Below, piece after piece: positions 1 to 8,854 of a DNA stretch of 64,000 bases (its first letter is position 1; every line of letters begins with the position of its first letter). The stretch comes from Tenacibaculum tangerinum (GTDB taxonomy: Bacteria > Bacteroidota > Bacteroidia > Flavobacteriales > Flavobacteriaceae), in contig NZ_CP122539.1 of assembly GCF_029853675.1 (NCBI RefSeq), forward strand, positions 3,057,001-3,121,000, written 5' to 3'. The translations under genes were made by a program, and so were the position numbers. Under the pieces are notes generated by a model. The model did not search any database and was not told the origin of the DNA. It was given only the letters and a program-made list of their open reading frames with translations.

Positions 1-1
1 T

Positions 2-751
2 AAAAAATTATTTAATTCAAACTTAAAAAAAGTACTTACAGAAGTAAAAAAAGTAAATCCAGATATTATTGCACTTCAAGAAGTTGATTACAATGCTGCA
101 AGATCGTACAACATAAACCAAGAAGAAAAACTAGCAGAATTAGGTTATAACTATGTTGCTAGAGGCGTAAATTGGGATGAACGTTACCTACCTTTTCCGT
201 ATTGGCCACCAAGCATGCATTTTGGTAAAATAGTTTCAGGACAATCAATTTTAAGTAAATATGCCCTAAAAGATTACGAGCGTATCGTTTTAGAACGAGT
301 AGCCGATAACCCTTTTTATAGAGATGCTTTTTATTTAGATAGATTGGTGCAAGTAGTGAAAATTATTTTAGAAGGAAAAGAGGTTGTAATCATAAACCTA
401 CATTTAGAAGCTTTTGATAAACCTACACGAGAGCGTCAGTTTCAATACGTGTTAAACCTTTTTAACAGTTGTAAAAATGAATATCCTACAATTTTATTGG
501 GTGATTTTAATTCTAAAGCAAGAGATAAAGAAGCGATTATTCAGAAAATGTTCAAATTAGAGGGCGTAGGCAATGCGGCTTTTTCTATTGAAAACCCAGA
601 GAGCACTTTTGATACAAAAAAACCTACCGAACGTATTGATTATATTTTTTACACCAAGAAAGATATAACGTATGTAGACGGAAAAGTGCTTACTCAATTT
701 GAACAAGCATCAGACCATTTGCCAGTAGAAATGAGATTTAAGTTAAAATAG
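2..751 (+). CDS. Endonuclease/exonuclease/phosphatase family protein, 5' end outside window
   Basis: Metal-dependent phosphodiesterase or phosphatase of the EEP (DNase I-like) fold; the true substrate cannot be read from sequence. The reading frame is open from base 2, so the N-terminus lies upstream of the window. Visible family motifs are IIALQEVD (the metal-binding Glu, about codons 22-29), LHLEAF in the middle, LLGDFNS (the Asp/Asn metal and phosphate site) and the terminal SDHLPV with the catalytic His. The first ATG at 215 is internal to the domain and is not the start. The spacing of motifs matches the C-terminal three quarters of the family. The gene stands alone here; downstream is degenerate transposon DNA. 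Confidence 0.85.
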   Translation, partial: KKLFNSNLKKVLTEVKKVNPDIIALQEVDYNAARSYNINQEEKLAELGYNYVARGVNWDERYLPFPYWPPSMHFGKIVSGQSILSKYALKDYERIVLERVADNPFYRDAFYLDRLVQVVKIILEGKEVVIINLHLEAFDKPTRERQFQYVLNLFNSCKNEYPTILLGDFNSKARDKEAIIQKMFKLEGVGNAAFSIENPESTFDTKKPTERIDYIFYTKKDITYVDGKVLTQFEQASDHLPVEMRFKLK

Positions 752-1711
752 AAAGATGGGTCAATTTCAAAAGTTGTGTGTGTGATTTAAAATATGATGT
801 TAATTTTTGCAAAAAAACAGAGGTTTAGAATTATCACTATAAGTTTTAAAACTACATTACCCTAGTTGTTGATTACTCATTTTGATTTAACGAATCACAC
901 ACTACAAGGATAAGATTTATATTTATACTTTAAGGAGAAAAAGTGGATTCCAGTGGAGTTTTTCAAAAGATATAGTAATCTCCCTTGGCTTTCATAAAGA
1001 AATTATAATTAAAGACTTTTCTTTAGGAAGAGCTGAGAAATTATTTAAAAGCTAGATATTAAAAAAGCATATGGGATATGTCAAAAAACTCAGAAATGTT
1101 TTTAATAACACAACAATCTCAAAAGAAGTAGCTTTTAAAAGTTCGCACATTGGTTTAAAGAAGTAGAAGAATTAGGCTTTAAAGATTTTAATATTGTAGC
1201 CAATACTATTAGTCTAAATTATTGATTTATAATTAATTATTTTGATAATCGGAGAACAAAAGCTTCAGCAGAATCTTTTAATACAAAAGTAAAAGCGTTT
1301 AAAGCACAATATAGAGGAGTAAGAGATGTAAAATTTTTCTGTTTAGATGAACTCAAATTTTTCCCTAACCACAACTTTTGGAACGACCTTAAACGATTGT
1401 TCGTGTTTAAGAACAATTAAACAAAGAACTAATTGCTTAGCTGCATGGGCATAGTGTTATTAAAGTAGTTGAAAAGGAGAAAAGATTTACTTTATTTGAG
1501 CACCGAATAAATTTTTATGAGGAAAAATATATAGGAAACGAGAGTACCTTTGTAAGCCAAACCACAAACAACTTTTAATAAGAAATCCGTATAATAAGGG
1601 GCGATAAGTATGGAATGTATTTTTTATTACAATACTCCTAAAATCAAATGAGAGTCAATTGGTATCAGTAAGGTTAAAAAACCAAGTAGAATAGTTTAAC
1701 AAACACGAAGT
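752..1711. other. 960-bp gene-free stretch holding decayed mobile DNA
   Basis: Apart from the transposase remnant, the stretch has a short inverted pair, TTGTGTGTGTGATTT near 769-785 and AATCACACACTACAA near 892-906, which could be a relic of an element end. There is also a 45-codon open stretch at about 1440-1578 (reading LHGHSVIKVVEKEKRF and onward) that I do not recognise and that lacks a start codon. No intact gene is present. Confidence 0.5.
1027..1420 (+). pseudogene. Degenerate ISL3-type (IS204/IS1001/IS1165-like) transposase remnant
   Basis: Fragments of a DDE transposase C-terminus can be read in shifting frames. They include DIKKAYGICQK and LRNVFNNTT near 1060-1120, then HWFKEVEELGFKDFNIVAN near 1150-1205, then the signature YFDNRRTKASAESFN (about 1238-1282), followed by KVKAFKAQYRGVRDVKFF to about 1340. 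In ISL3-family elements of Bacteroidota this block (NR.T.ASAESFN.K.KAF) is the strongly conserved C-terminal part. At least two frameshifts and an in-frame TGA break it, and no N-terminal half is recognisable. It is dead. The frame reading is direct; the family assignment is from memory of the motif. Confidence 0.7.
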
Positions 1712-2311
1712 ATGAAACCATTAGAATTAGCTAAAAAGCGTTACTCTACAAAGAGATACGACCGTAGTAAAAAAATACCACAAGAAAAAATAGAGGAATT
1801 GAAAGCGGTATTGCATCTAACTCCATCATCAATCAACATTCAACCTTGGAAGTTTACCTTTGTGAGCAATACAGAAGTAAAAACTCAATTAGCAGCAGCG
1901 TCGTTACATAACGAAGGAAAAATTAATCAGGCTGACCTATTAATTGTTTTTAGTGTTGCTGATGACTTAGAAGAGTTTCAAAAAACGGTAAATCAACTTC
2001 CTGATGGGCTTCGTGATTGGTATAACAATATAAAACAAACTACCCCAGAGAGTGATGTAAAAGTATGGTTGGCAAAACAAGTGTACATTGCCTTGGGCGT
2101 TGCCTTGAGTACGGCCATAGCACTAGGTTTAGACTCAACACCCATGGAAGGGATTGAACCCGATAAGTATGCAGACATTTTAAATATGAAAGCGTATAAA
2201 CCTATTTTAGCAATGGCGGTGGGCTACAGATCTGAAGATGATAAGTACCAACCAAGTGTAATGCCAAAATCTAGAAGACCTAAAGAAGATGTTATAGAAA
2301 CCGTCTCTTAA
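1712..2311 (+). CDS. Nitroreductase family protein (NfsB-like)
   Basis: FMN-dependent NAD(P)H oxidoreductase of the nitroreductase fold, cytoplasmic. The 199-residue length matches single-domain members. The N-terminal KRYSTKRYD (residues 9-17) and the TPSSINIQPWKF segment (37-48) form the FMN phosphate and ring site, and the C-terminal ILAMAVGYRS with a basic tail is typical of NfsB-like proteins. The start ATG at 1712 fits the family N-terminus. The substrate is unknown; family members reduce quinones, nitroaromatics or dihydropteridine. It stands alone between decayed transposon DNA and cls. A second, distinct nitroreductase lies at 34410-35144. Confidence 0.9.
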   Translation: MKPLELAKKRYSTKRYDRSKKIPQEKIEELKAVLHLTPSSINIQPWKFTFVSNTEVKTQLAAASLHNEGKINQADLLIVFSVADDLEEFQKTVNQLPDGLRDWYNNIKQTTPESDVKVWLAKQVYIALGVALSTAIALGLDSTPMEGIEPDKYADILNMKAYKPILAMAVGYRSEDDKYQPSVMPKSRRPKEDVIETVS

Positions 2312-2347
2312 ATAAATAGTTTCTTAATTATTAATACGTAAGATGTT

Positions 2348-2355
2348 TATGTTTG
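2348..2355 (+). promoter_or_regulatory. Candidate -7 element (TATGTTTG) upstream of cls
   Basis: TATGTTTG matches the Bacteroidota -7 consensus TAnnTTTG and lies 31 bases before the proposed TTG start of the cardiolipin synthase. No clear TTG -33 element is at the usual distance, so this rests on one box. Confidence 0.35.
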
Positions 2356-2386
2356 TTGAATATCTTTATAAAAAAGATTTATTGTT

Positions 2387-3835
2387 TTGATTACTACTCT
2401 ACTTGCAATTCTATACATAGCCGTTATTGCGACTGTTGCTATAATAATAGTTAATACTTCAACAGCTTCTAAGTCAATAGCCTATCTGTTTTTGCTCTTT
2501 TTATTCCCAGTTGTGGGGATTATTATTTATTTTTCGATAGGAATGAATTATAGAACACACAAGTTGTATAATAAAAAACTGTCAGTAGATAAAAACTTCT
2601 TTGCAAAGTTAAAAGAGCAGGTACAGAGTTATGCAGAAAAAACACTTTCAGAATCTAAAAAAAATCTAGCCCATTTTTACAACCTGACTAAATATGTTCA
2701 TTTAGAAAACTTCTTAACAGGAGACAATGAGGTAAGTTTACTTTTGAATGGAGAAAATAAATTTCAGGAAGTTATCAAAGCTTTAAAAGCAGCTAAAAAT
2801 CATATTCATATCGAATATTATATTTTTCAAAATGATGATATAGGAAAAAAAATAGGAGAAATTTTAAAAGAAAAAGCAACAGAAGGCGTTGATGTACGCT
2901 TTATTTATGACGATTATGGGAGTAAGAATATTCGTAAATCGTTTGTTGAGTCGCTTAAAAATAGTGGAGTCGAAGCTTTTCCGTTTTACAAAATAAAGTG
3001 GTTGTTGTTTGCAAATAGAATTAATTATAGAAATCATAGAAAAATTATTATTGTTGATGGTAAAGTTGGATTTGTTGGAGGAATCAACGTGTCAGACAGG
3101 TATAGCAATCCAAATAAATTCAATCGCTATTGGAGAGATACTCATGTTAAAATTGAGGGGCCAGCAGTTTTAAGTTTACAACGTGTTTTTTTAGCAGATT
3201 GGAATTTTTGTGCCAATCAAAATATGATTCTAGAAGAAAAGTTTTTTCCTTTAATTGAAGAAAAAGATGAAAAAACAAACGAAGAAAATCAGTTAGTACA
3301 AATAATTGCCAGCGGACCAGATTCTGATCACCCAGATATCATGTATGCGCTTATTCAGGCAATACTATTATCAAAAAAAGAAATATTAATAACCACTCCA
3401 TATTTTGTACCTAGAACCTCTTTTTTAGATGCCATTAAAATTGCTAGGCTAAGTGGAGTTGATATCAAATTACTAGTGCCAGATGTTTCAGACTCAAAAC
3501 TAGTAAATGCGGTATCACACTCTTTTTACAAAGAGATATTAGAGGTAGGGGTTGAAATTTACAAATATGAAAAAGGTTTTATACATGCAAAAACCATGGT
3601 TTTTGATGGTTTTGTTAGTACCGTAGGAACCGCAAACTTAGATGAGCGCAGTTTCGACCTTAACTTTGAGATAAATGCTTTTATATATAATAAAAAGTTT
3701 GCAGCCAAGCTCAAAGAAGCGTTTTTAGAAGATGTTAAAAATAGTAAGAAAATTGTGTTAGAAGAATGGAATAGCCGTTCTATCATAACCCGCTTTATAG
3801 AGAAAGCAGCACGATTATTAGCACCAATTTTGTAG
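2387..3835 (+). CDS. cls: Cardiolipin synthase (phospholipase D superfamily)
   Basis: Membrane enzyme that condenses phosphatidyl groups to form cardiolipin. Two hydrophobic segments (residues about 2-23 and 30-51) anchor the N-terminus. Two PLD catalytic HKD motifs follow: H217-x-K219-x4-D224 in NHRKIIIVDG and H400-x-K402-x4-D407 in HAKTMVFDG. The 482-residue length is normal for bacterial Cls. The start is a TTG at 2387; it is chosen because the first membrane segment begins right after it and no ATG or GTG fits. A TAnnTTTG box lies upstream. It is monocistronic, with 450 bases of non-coding DNA after it. Confidence 0.93.
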   Translation: MITTLLAILYIAVIATVAIIIVNTSTASKSIAYLFLLFLFPVVGIIIYFSIGMNYRTHKLYNKKLSVDKNFFAKLKEQVQSYAEKTLSESKKNLAHFYNLTKYVHLENFLTGDNEVSLLLNGENKFQEVIKALKAAKNHIHIEYYIFQNDDIGKKIGEILKEKATEGVDVRFIYDDYGSKNIRKSFVESLKNSGVEAFPFYKIKWLLFANRINYRNHRKIIIVDGKVGFVGGINVSDRYSNPNKFNRYWRDTHVKIEGPAVLSLQRVFLADWNFCANQNMILEEKFFPLIEEKDEKTNEENQLVQIIASGPDSDHPDIMYALIQAILLSKKEILITTPYFVPRTSFLDAIKIARLSGVDIKLLVPDVSDSKLVNAVSHSFYKEILEVGVEIYKYEKGFIHAKTMVFDGFVSTVGTANLDERSFDLNFEINAFIYNKKFAAKLKEAFLEDVKNSKKIVLEEWNSRSIITRFIEKAARLLAPIL

Positions 3836-4285
3836 TGTGATACATGTAAAATATCTTCATCTAAGTTAATAAACTAAACATGAATTGAAAAGAAGAAACG
3901 GCAGAAGTATCATTGTTTTGAACCCGAATTATGTAACAGAACGTCGTTGTTAAAGTTGTAAACACAACTCAGGTAATGGATTTTCTATAGCTTAACGAAT
4001 TAAAGTTAGCTCATATGCAAATGAGGACGTTTTTTTTTTAAATGAGTTAAATTAAGGTTTATTTATGTATACATTTGAAGTTCTATAAAAATAATAGAAA
4101 AAAAATTTGAAAGAAGTAAGGGAATTTGTGTAAGTATTTTTAGGGGAAATCAAACAGACTTTTAGTTGTAATAAATCATTACAATATTTTTAAACTTTAC
4201 TTCCGTTTTGAACATTTAGATCCATAACGCTTTCAAAGCACAATATTAAGTACATGAAACTATAATATTAGGTTTTTGAGAGAGT
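3836..4285. other. 450-bp gene-free stretch
   Basis: AT-rich DNA without an open frame that looks coding. A T10 run at about 4030-4039 follows a weak CTCAT/ATGAG dyad (about 4012-4027) and might end cls transcripts. Around 3930-3985 a broken reading (TERRC, stop, SCKHNSGNGFS) hints at a cysteine-rich transposase N-terminus, but it is too short to call. Confidence 0.3.
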
Positions 4286-5542
4286 ATGTGTTGCGTGTCA
4301 ATAGGCATTATAATTAACCAAACTTTAACTTTAATTATTTATCAGGTGCAAAGCAAACAAACCATCTGCGGGGGGATTATTTTCATTATTTTTTTATTTC
4401 AAAGTTTCTTAACACTTTCGCAAGAGAACGAGGTTCAAAGGATTTTAAATTTAGATCCTACAGAACAACGGTATCGTTTTATAGAATTTAGAGCGCATAC
4501 AGGATTTCATTCGTATACAGGGAATGTAGATTTAGAACCCTTTTTAGAATCAGGATATGGAGCCTTAGAATTACGTGTAGGTTGGCAACCTTCAAAAAAA
4601 GACCATTGGGCAGCTCAGTATGGATATCCAGCCTATGGTTTTGGAGTGTATTCAGGTTTTGTTGGAAGTCCACAAATTTTTGGTAAGCCCAATGCTCTCT
4701 ATGGTTTTATGCGGTTTTATATAGATTCTTCAGAAAAAAGAAATGTATTTACCATCGAGCCTGCAGTAGGACTTACCTATAATCTAGAACCGTATGATTC
4801 TGAGGAAAATCCACTTAACAACGCCATTGGTGCAAAGATGGCTGTTTACTTCAATCTGAAATTTGGATGGGTTTATAAATGGACTCATGATATGGACATT
4901 ACCTACGGTTTCGATGCGACTCACTTTAGTAACGGTCGTATGTATACTCCCAATTACGGACTAAACATGATTGGAATAAACCTTGGTTTAAGTTACAACT
5001 ATAATCCAGATCAAAGAAAGGTAAACAATGATGTGTACTCACAAAGTCCTCTTTTGCCCATTCGATTCAAACGTCCGAGAAAAACTCCGAATACTAAAAT
5101 TGAAAAAGGAGCCAATTCTATTAATTTATATGGTGCCATTTCTACGGTTCAAAATTACGAAGATCAAGGAACATCTATTAGATATCCCGCTTATAGTGTC
5201 GTGGCAGAATACCAACACAAATTCAATAACATGCACAGTATTTCGGCAGGATTCGATTATTTTTTCGACGGAAGTTTAGCATTGCAATACCCTGATGATC
5301 CTTCAAAAAGACACCATGTTGGTATACATGCAGGATACGATTTTATGTTCTGGAGAATGACCATCATAGGTCATATAGGAACCTACCTAAATGAAAACAA
5401 AACGAAGCCACCCCTATTTTTTAGACCTGCACTACGTTACGATGTAACACCTTGGTTATATACACAAGTAGGCTTAAAGGCAAGAGGTTTTGCAGCAGAT
5501 TGGGTAGAGTTTGGAATCGGAATACGCCCCTTTAAGTGGTAA
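4286..5542 (+). CDS. Acyloxyacyl hydrolase, PagL-like lipid A 3-O-deacylase
   Basis: Outer-membrane beta-barrel of the PagL family, which removes the 3-O-linked acyl chain from lipid A. The sequence shows a signal peptide (residues about 26-46, ending LTLSQ), alternating barrel strands, and the PagL signature THFSNG (residues 212-217), where His and Ser are catalytic. At 418 residues it is about twice the length of Proteobacterial PagL; the second half (about 245-418) is another barrel-like stretch ending VEFGIGIRPFKW, as in longer Bacteroidota homologues. An in-frame GTG at 4346 would place the signal peptide closer to the N-terminus and may be the true start. It is followed by an Omp85-like gene. 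Lipid A itself as substrate is inferred from the family. Confidence 0.8.
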   Translation: MCCVSIGIIINQTLTLIIYQVQSKQTICGGIIFIIFLFQSFLTLSQENEVQRILNLDPTEQRYRFIEFRAHTGFHSYTGNVDLEPFLESGYGALELRVGWQPSKKDHWAAQYGYPAYGFGVYSGFVGSPQIFGKPNALYGFMRFYIDSSEKRNVFTIEPAVGLTYNLEPYDSEENPLNNAIGAKMAVYFNLKFGWVYKWTHDMDITYGFDATHFSNGRMYTPNYGLNMIGINLGLSYNYNPDQRKVNNDVYSQSPLLPIRFKRPRKTPNTKIEKGANSINLYGAISTVQNYEDQGTSIRYPAYSVVAEYQHKFNNMHSISAGFDYFFDGSLALQYPDDPSKRHHVGIHAGYDFMFWRMTIIGHIGTYLNENKTKPPLFFRPALRYDVTPWLYTQVGLKARGFAADWVEFGIGIRPFKW

Positions 5543-5609
5543 AACAATAGCATATCACTAACCTCCCCCAACCAAGAGGACTAATTAACAAACTGATGAA
5601 TGCTTTTTC

Positions 5610-5638
5610 AGAGAGTCTGTACGAAAGGAAGACTCTCT
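5610..5638 (+). terminator. Hairpin between PagL-like and Omp85-like genes
   Basis: A perfect 9-bp inverted repeat, AGAGAGTCT at 5610-5618 and AGACTCTCT at 5630-5638, with an 11-base loop. No U-run follows, so it could be a weak terminator for the upstream gene or a structure in the leader of the next gene, whose ATG is at 5671. Confidence 0.45.
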
Positions 5639-5670
5639 TAGTAAGGCTATTACTAAAAAACAGATACAAT

Positions 5671-6885
5671 ATGAAAAAACTAATAATTCTTTGTTTGGTA
5701 TTTTTCCCTTTTGTACTATTTGGTCAAGAGGAGGAAAATGAGACTAAGGTCAAAAAGAAGGATAAAATAATCTGGCTTCCTGTTTTGGCATCCAATCCAG
5801 CAAATGGATTCATGTATGGAGTAGCACCTGCACTCAATTGGAAAATAGGAGATTCAGAGAAAACAAGTTATTCATCTTTACTAGGATCGCTAATTTGGAC
5901 AACTAAAAGTCAGTTTTTGTTTACGCTAAAAGGAAATGTTTATTTTCCAGAGAACAAGAGCTTCATCATGCAAGATGTCCGGTATTTTAAAACCTCTCAG
6001 CCTACTTTTGGTCTTGGTACGGGACCCAACTCTTCTCAGTTAGCTGATGATGGCTTTCAATATGTAGATGAAAATTATACCAAAGGTATAGAAGTAGGAC
6101 AAATGATGAGCTTTAATTTTTTACGTATTCATGAAAGCTACTTTAGAAGATTAGGACAAAAGGGGTTTTATGGAGGTATAGGGTATCACCTCGATATCCA
6201 TAGTAAAATAGATGATAAGTTATTAGACTTAGAAGCAGAAACTCCTGTAGTAACCAGTCACTACGAATATAGTACCAAATACGGATTTAACCCAGAGAAA
6301 TATACCTTGTCGGGGCTTTCAGCAAACCTTATGTACGATACTAGAGATAATACCGTAAACCCAGAAGAAGGACGTTACGGGTTTGTATCGCTAAAATTCA
6401 ATCCTGAATGGTTAGGTAGTGACCAAGCATCAAGTTCTTTATGGACAGAATATAGAGATTATATCACACTAAATAAAGAAAGACGCCGAAACCTATTAGC
6501 ACTGTGGGTATATGGTAATTTTGAGCTAGGAGGAAATTTACCTTATCTGGACCTGCCTTCATTAGGATGGGATCAATATGGGCGCTCAGGAAGAGCGTAT
6601 CCACAAGGACGTTTTAGAGGACAATCGCTAGTGTATACAGAAGCAGAGTGGCGTTTTCCATTACAAAAAGATAAAGAGCGCTGGGGAGGAGTACTATTTT
6701 TTAATATAAACTCTGCCACCAACCGAGATCTAGGAATAGATATGTTCGATTACATTAATACTGGAGTCGGAGCAGGACTCCGATTTATGATTAGTGAAAA
6801 ATCGAGAACAAATGTTTGTGTAGACTACGCTATAGGTAACTATGGGGCTCACGGATTTTATCTAGGAATCAATGAAGCATTTTAA
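5671..6885 (+). CDS. BamA/TamA (Omp85) family outer membrane protein
   Basis: Outer-membrane 16-strand barrel of the surface-antigen (Omp85) family, without POTRA domains. The start ATG at 5671 begins a clean signal peptide (MKKLIILCLVFFPFVLFGQ); an open frame continues back to 5596 but would bury it. The mature part of about 385 residues ends in the typical Omp85 barrel, with RFRGQSLVYTEAEWRFPL in the RGF/FRG region and a closing YLGINEAF with a terminal aromatic. Bacteroidota carry many such short paralogues of unknown cargo, often beside phospholipase- or LPS-related genes. Here it follows a PagL-like deacylase. Its function in lipid or protein export is inference. Confidence 0.82.
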   Translation: MKKLIILCLVFFPFVLFGQEEENETKVKKKDKIIWLPVLASNPANGFMYGVAPALNWKIGDSEKTSYSSLLGSLIWTTKSQFLFTLKGNVYFPENKSFIMQDVRYFKTSQPTFGLGTGPNSSQLADDGFQYVDENYTKGIEVGQMMSFNFLRIHESYFRRLGQKGFYGGIGYHLDIHSKIDDKLLDLEAETPVVTSHYEYSTKYGFNPEKYTLSGLSANLMYDTRDNTVNPEEGRYGFVSLKFNPEWLGSDQASSSLWTEYRDYITLNKERRRNLLALWVYGNFELGGNLPYLDLPSLGWDQYGRSGRAYPQGRFRGQSLVYTEAEWRFPLQKDKERWGGVLFFNINSATNRDLGIDMFDYINTGVGAGLRFMISEKSRTNVCVDYAIGNYGAHGFYLGINEAF

Positions 6886-6997
6886 AACAAGTACAACGTG
6901 TTTAGCGAACAATACGCAGATTGTGAGTGTCAAAAAGTAAAATTTAAAATCAATCATTAATATTTAAACCAATTATTAATATTAAAAACCAATCCAA

Positions 6998-8557
6998 ATG
7001 AAATCAAAAATCAGTTACCTTTTTGCATTACTATTACTTAGTAGCCTGGGTTTTGCCCAGAAGAATGACAAACCGAATATTCTAGTAATTATGTCTGATG
7101 ATGTGGGCTGGCAAAATGTAAGTGCCTACGGATTAGGTACCGTAGGATATCATACCCCCAATTTAGACCGCATAGGGAAAGAGGGAATTATATTTACTGA
7201 CCATTATGCACAACCCTCATGTACAGCGGGAAGAGCTGCTTTTATTACAGGGCAATACCCTATTCGTAGTGGTATGACTACAGTAGGAAGACCAGGAGAT
7301 GCATTAGGGCTTCAGGCAGGATCACCATCAATCGGTGAAGTAATGAAAGATCAAGGTTACCTAACCGCTCAATATGGTAAAAACCATCTTGGAGACCAAA
7401 ACGAGCACTTACCAACGGTACATGGTTTTGATGAATTTTACGGTAATTTGTACCACCAAAATGTGTCTGAAGAAGAATTTAATAACGACTATCCTGATGA
7501 TCCAAGCTACAAAAAGAATTACGGTCCTAGAGGAGTGTTAGATATAGTAGCAACCAATACTTTTGACGATACCAAAGACCCTCGATTTGGCGTAGTTGGC
7601 AAGCAAAAAATACTGAATGAAGAAGTGCTTACCTTAGAAAAAATGGCAACTATTGACAGAGACTTTTTTAATAGAGCAAAAACGTTTATGAACAAAGCTC
7701 AGAGCAAAAAGAAACCATTTTTTGTTTACCTCAACCCCGTACGCATGCACATGCATACGCATCTTACCGACGAATCTAGATACTTAGCAAGAGAATTTAC
7801 AACTGGCGACGATAAATATGGTAGTGGCTTGATTGAGCACGATGCTATGGTGGGTGATTTATTAGATTATATGAAAGAAAACAATCTGTTAGAAAATACT
7901 ATTGTGGTTTACACTGTTGATAACGGACCCGAGCACAGCGCTATGTTCCATGGAGGTGCAACCCCTTTTAGAGGTGAAAAAATGACCACTTACGAAGGCG
8001 GTTTACGTGTTCCTGCTATGGTAATGTGGCCTGGTAAAATTAAGCCAGGTAAAGTGTTAAATGGTATTCAAACTCATATGGAGTTGTTTACTACTTTGGC
8101 TGCTGCAGCGGGTGCAAATGACATCAGAGAAACCATGAAAAAAGAGAAAAAACAATATATAGATGGTTATAACCATTTGAATTATTGGTTAGGCAAAACA
8201 GATAAGAGTAGCAGAACAAACTTTTTATATTTCTATGAGTCCGATTTAAAAGCCATTCGTATGGGCAATTGGAAAGTTAATTTTCAAGGGACGGATACCT
8301 ACTACGGCAGCTACGAAAAGTTTAAGTTTCCTATGATGTTCAATCTAAGAATGGATCCTTTTGAAAGCTATACCAGCGACCAAGCACAAACATGGGCAAT
8401 ACAATCTAAACAATTTGTAAACGATTTTATAAATATGAATCTGAACGAGTTTGTAACATCTATGAAACAATACCCACCTGTACAAAAACCAAAGTCACTA
8501 GACTTTAGTGGTATGATGAATAAGTTGTTGGAAAATATGAATAGGTCGGGTCATTAA
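6998..8557 (+). CDS. Exported sulfatase (arylsulfatase-like)
   Basis: Type I sulfatase hydrolysing sulfate esters with a formylglycine made from Cys75. A signal peptide (residues 1-20, GFAQ) sends it to the periplasm or outside. The active-site signature is CTAGR (75-79) followed by GQYPIR (85-90), which fits the relaxed C-x-P/A-x-R rule with Ala in the Pro position. Metal ligands are visible as D34-D35 and D308-N309, with K128 and H130 in YGKNHLG. The length of 519 residues is normal. The C-terminus (YPPVQKPKSLDF) is resembled by a ghost fragment just downstream. A formylglycine-generating enzyme gene lies 10 kb away in the same region. The natural substrate cannot be predicted; the cysteine-type site makes a modifying enzyme obligatory. 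Confidence 0.92.
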   Translation: MKSKISYLFALLLLSSLGFAQKNDKPNILVIMSDDVGWQNVSAYGLGTVGYHTPNLDRIGKEGIIFTDHYAQPSCTAGRAAFITGQYPIRSGMTTVGRPGDALGLQAGSPSIGEVMKDQGYLTAQYGKNHLGDQNEHLPTVHGFDEFYGNLYHQNVSEEEFNNDYPDDPSYKKNYGPRGVLDIVATNTFDDTKDPRFGVVGKQKILNEEVLTLEKMATIDRDFFNRAKTFMNKAQSKKKPFFVYLNPVRMHMHTHLTDESRYLAREFTTGDDKYGSGLIEHDAMVGDLLDYMKENNLLENTIVVYTVDNGPEHSAMFHGGATPFRGEKMTTYEGGLRVPAMVMWPGKIKPGKVLNGIQTHMELFTTLAAAAGANDIRETMKKEKKQYIDGYNHLNYWLGKTDKSSRTNFLYFYESDLKAIRMGNWKVNFQGTDTYYGSYEKFKFPMMFNLRMDPFESYTSDQAQTWAIQSKQFVNDFINMNLNEFVTSMKQYPPVQKPKSLDFSGMMNKLLENMNRSGH

Positions 8558-8621
8558 ATAGAGTCGATAGGCCTAAAACATGACGATTAATAATTAAAAG
8601 AAAAGTCTTTTCAATTATTAA

Positions 8622-8723
8622 CTTTTAAAAACGTTTCAGGATTTTCTACCTAGACAAGAGGCCGCATCTCTAAATATCAATAAAGCTATAGATCAGATTA
8701 TGAAGTCTGGTACAAGACAGTAA
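8622..8723 (+). pseudogene. C-terminal ghost of a second sulfatase
   Basis: A 33-codon open stretch without a start codon reads TFQDFLPRQEAASLNI, then NKAIDQIMKSGTRQ and stop. This looks like the usual sulfatase tail (F.PRQ.AASFN.D..) and aligns with the tail of the intact sulfatase just upstream (YPPVQKPKSLDF). It ends at TAA 8721-8723 directly before a strong terminator. The simplest reading is that a tandem sulfatase was deleted, leaving its last codons and its terminator. Confidence 0.6.
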
Positions 8724-8739
8724 TAAATAGTGTAAATTC

Positions 8740-8775
8740 AAAGTAAGGGAATCATTACTGTTCCCTTACTTTTAT
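8740..8775 (+). terminator. Strong intrinsic terminator after the sulfatase region
   Basis: A perfect 12-bp stem, AAAGTAAGGGAA (8740-8751) and TTCCCTTACTTT (8761-8772), with a 9-base loop and a following short T-rich tail. It ends the sulfatase transcript and sits 17 bases after the stop of the sulfatase ghost. Confidence 0.8.
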
Positions 8776-8854
8776 CTGACTTTTAACTTTATGTACAATT
8801 GGTTTGTCGCTCTTAGCAAGGTAGCGATGAGTTAATATCTAAAAATCGAGTTTT

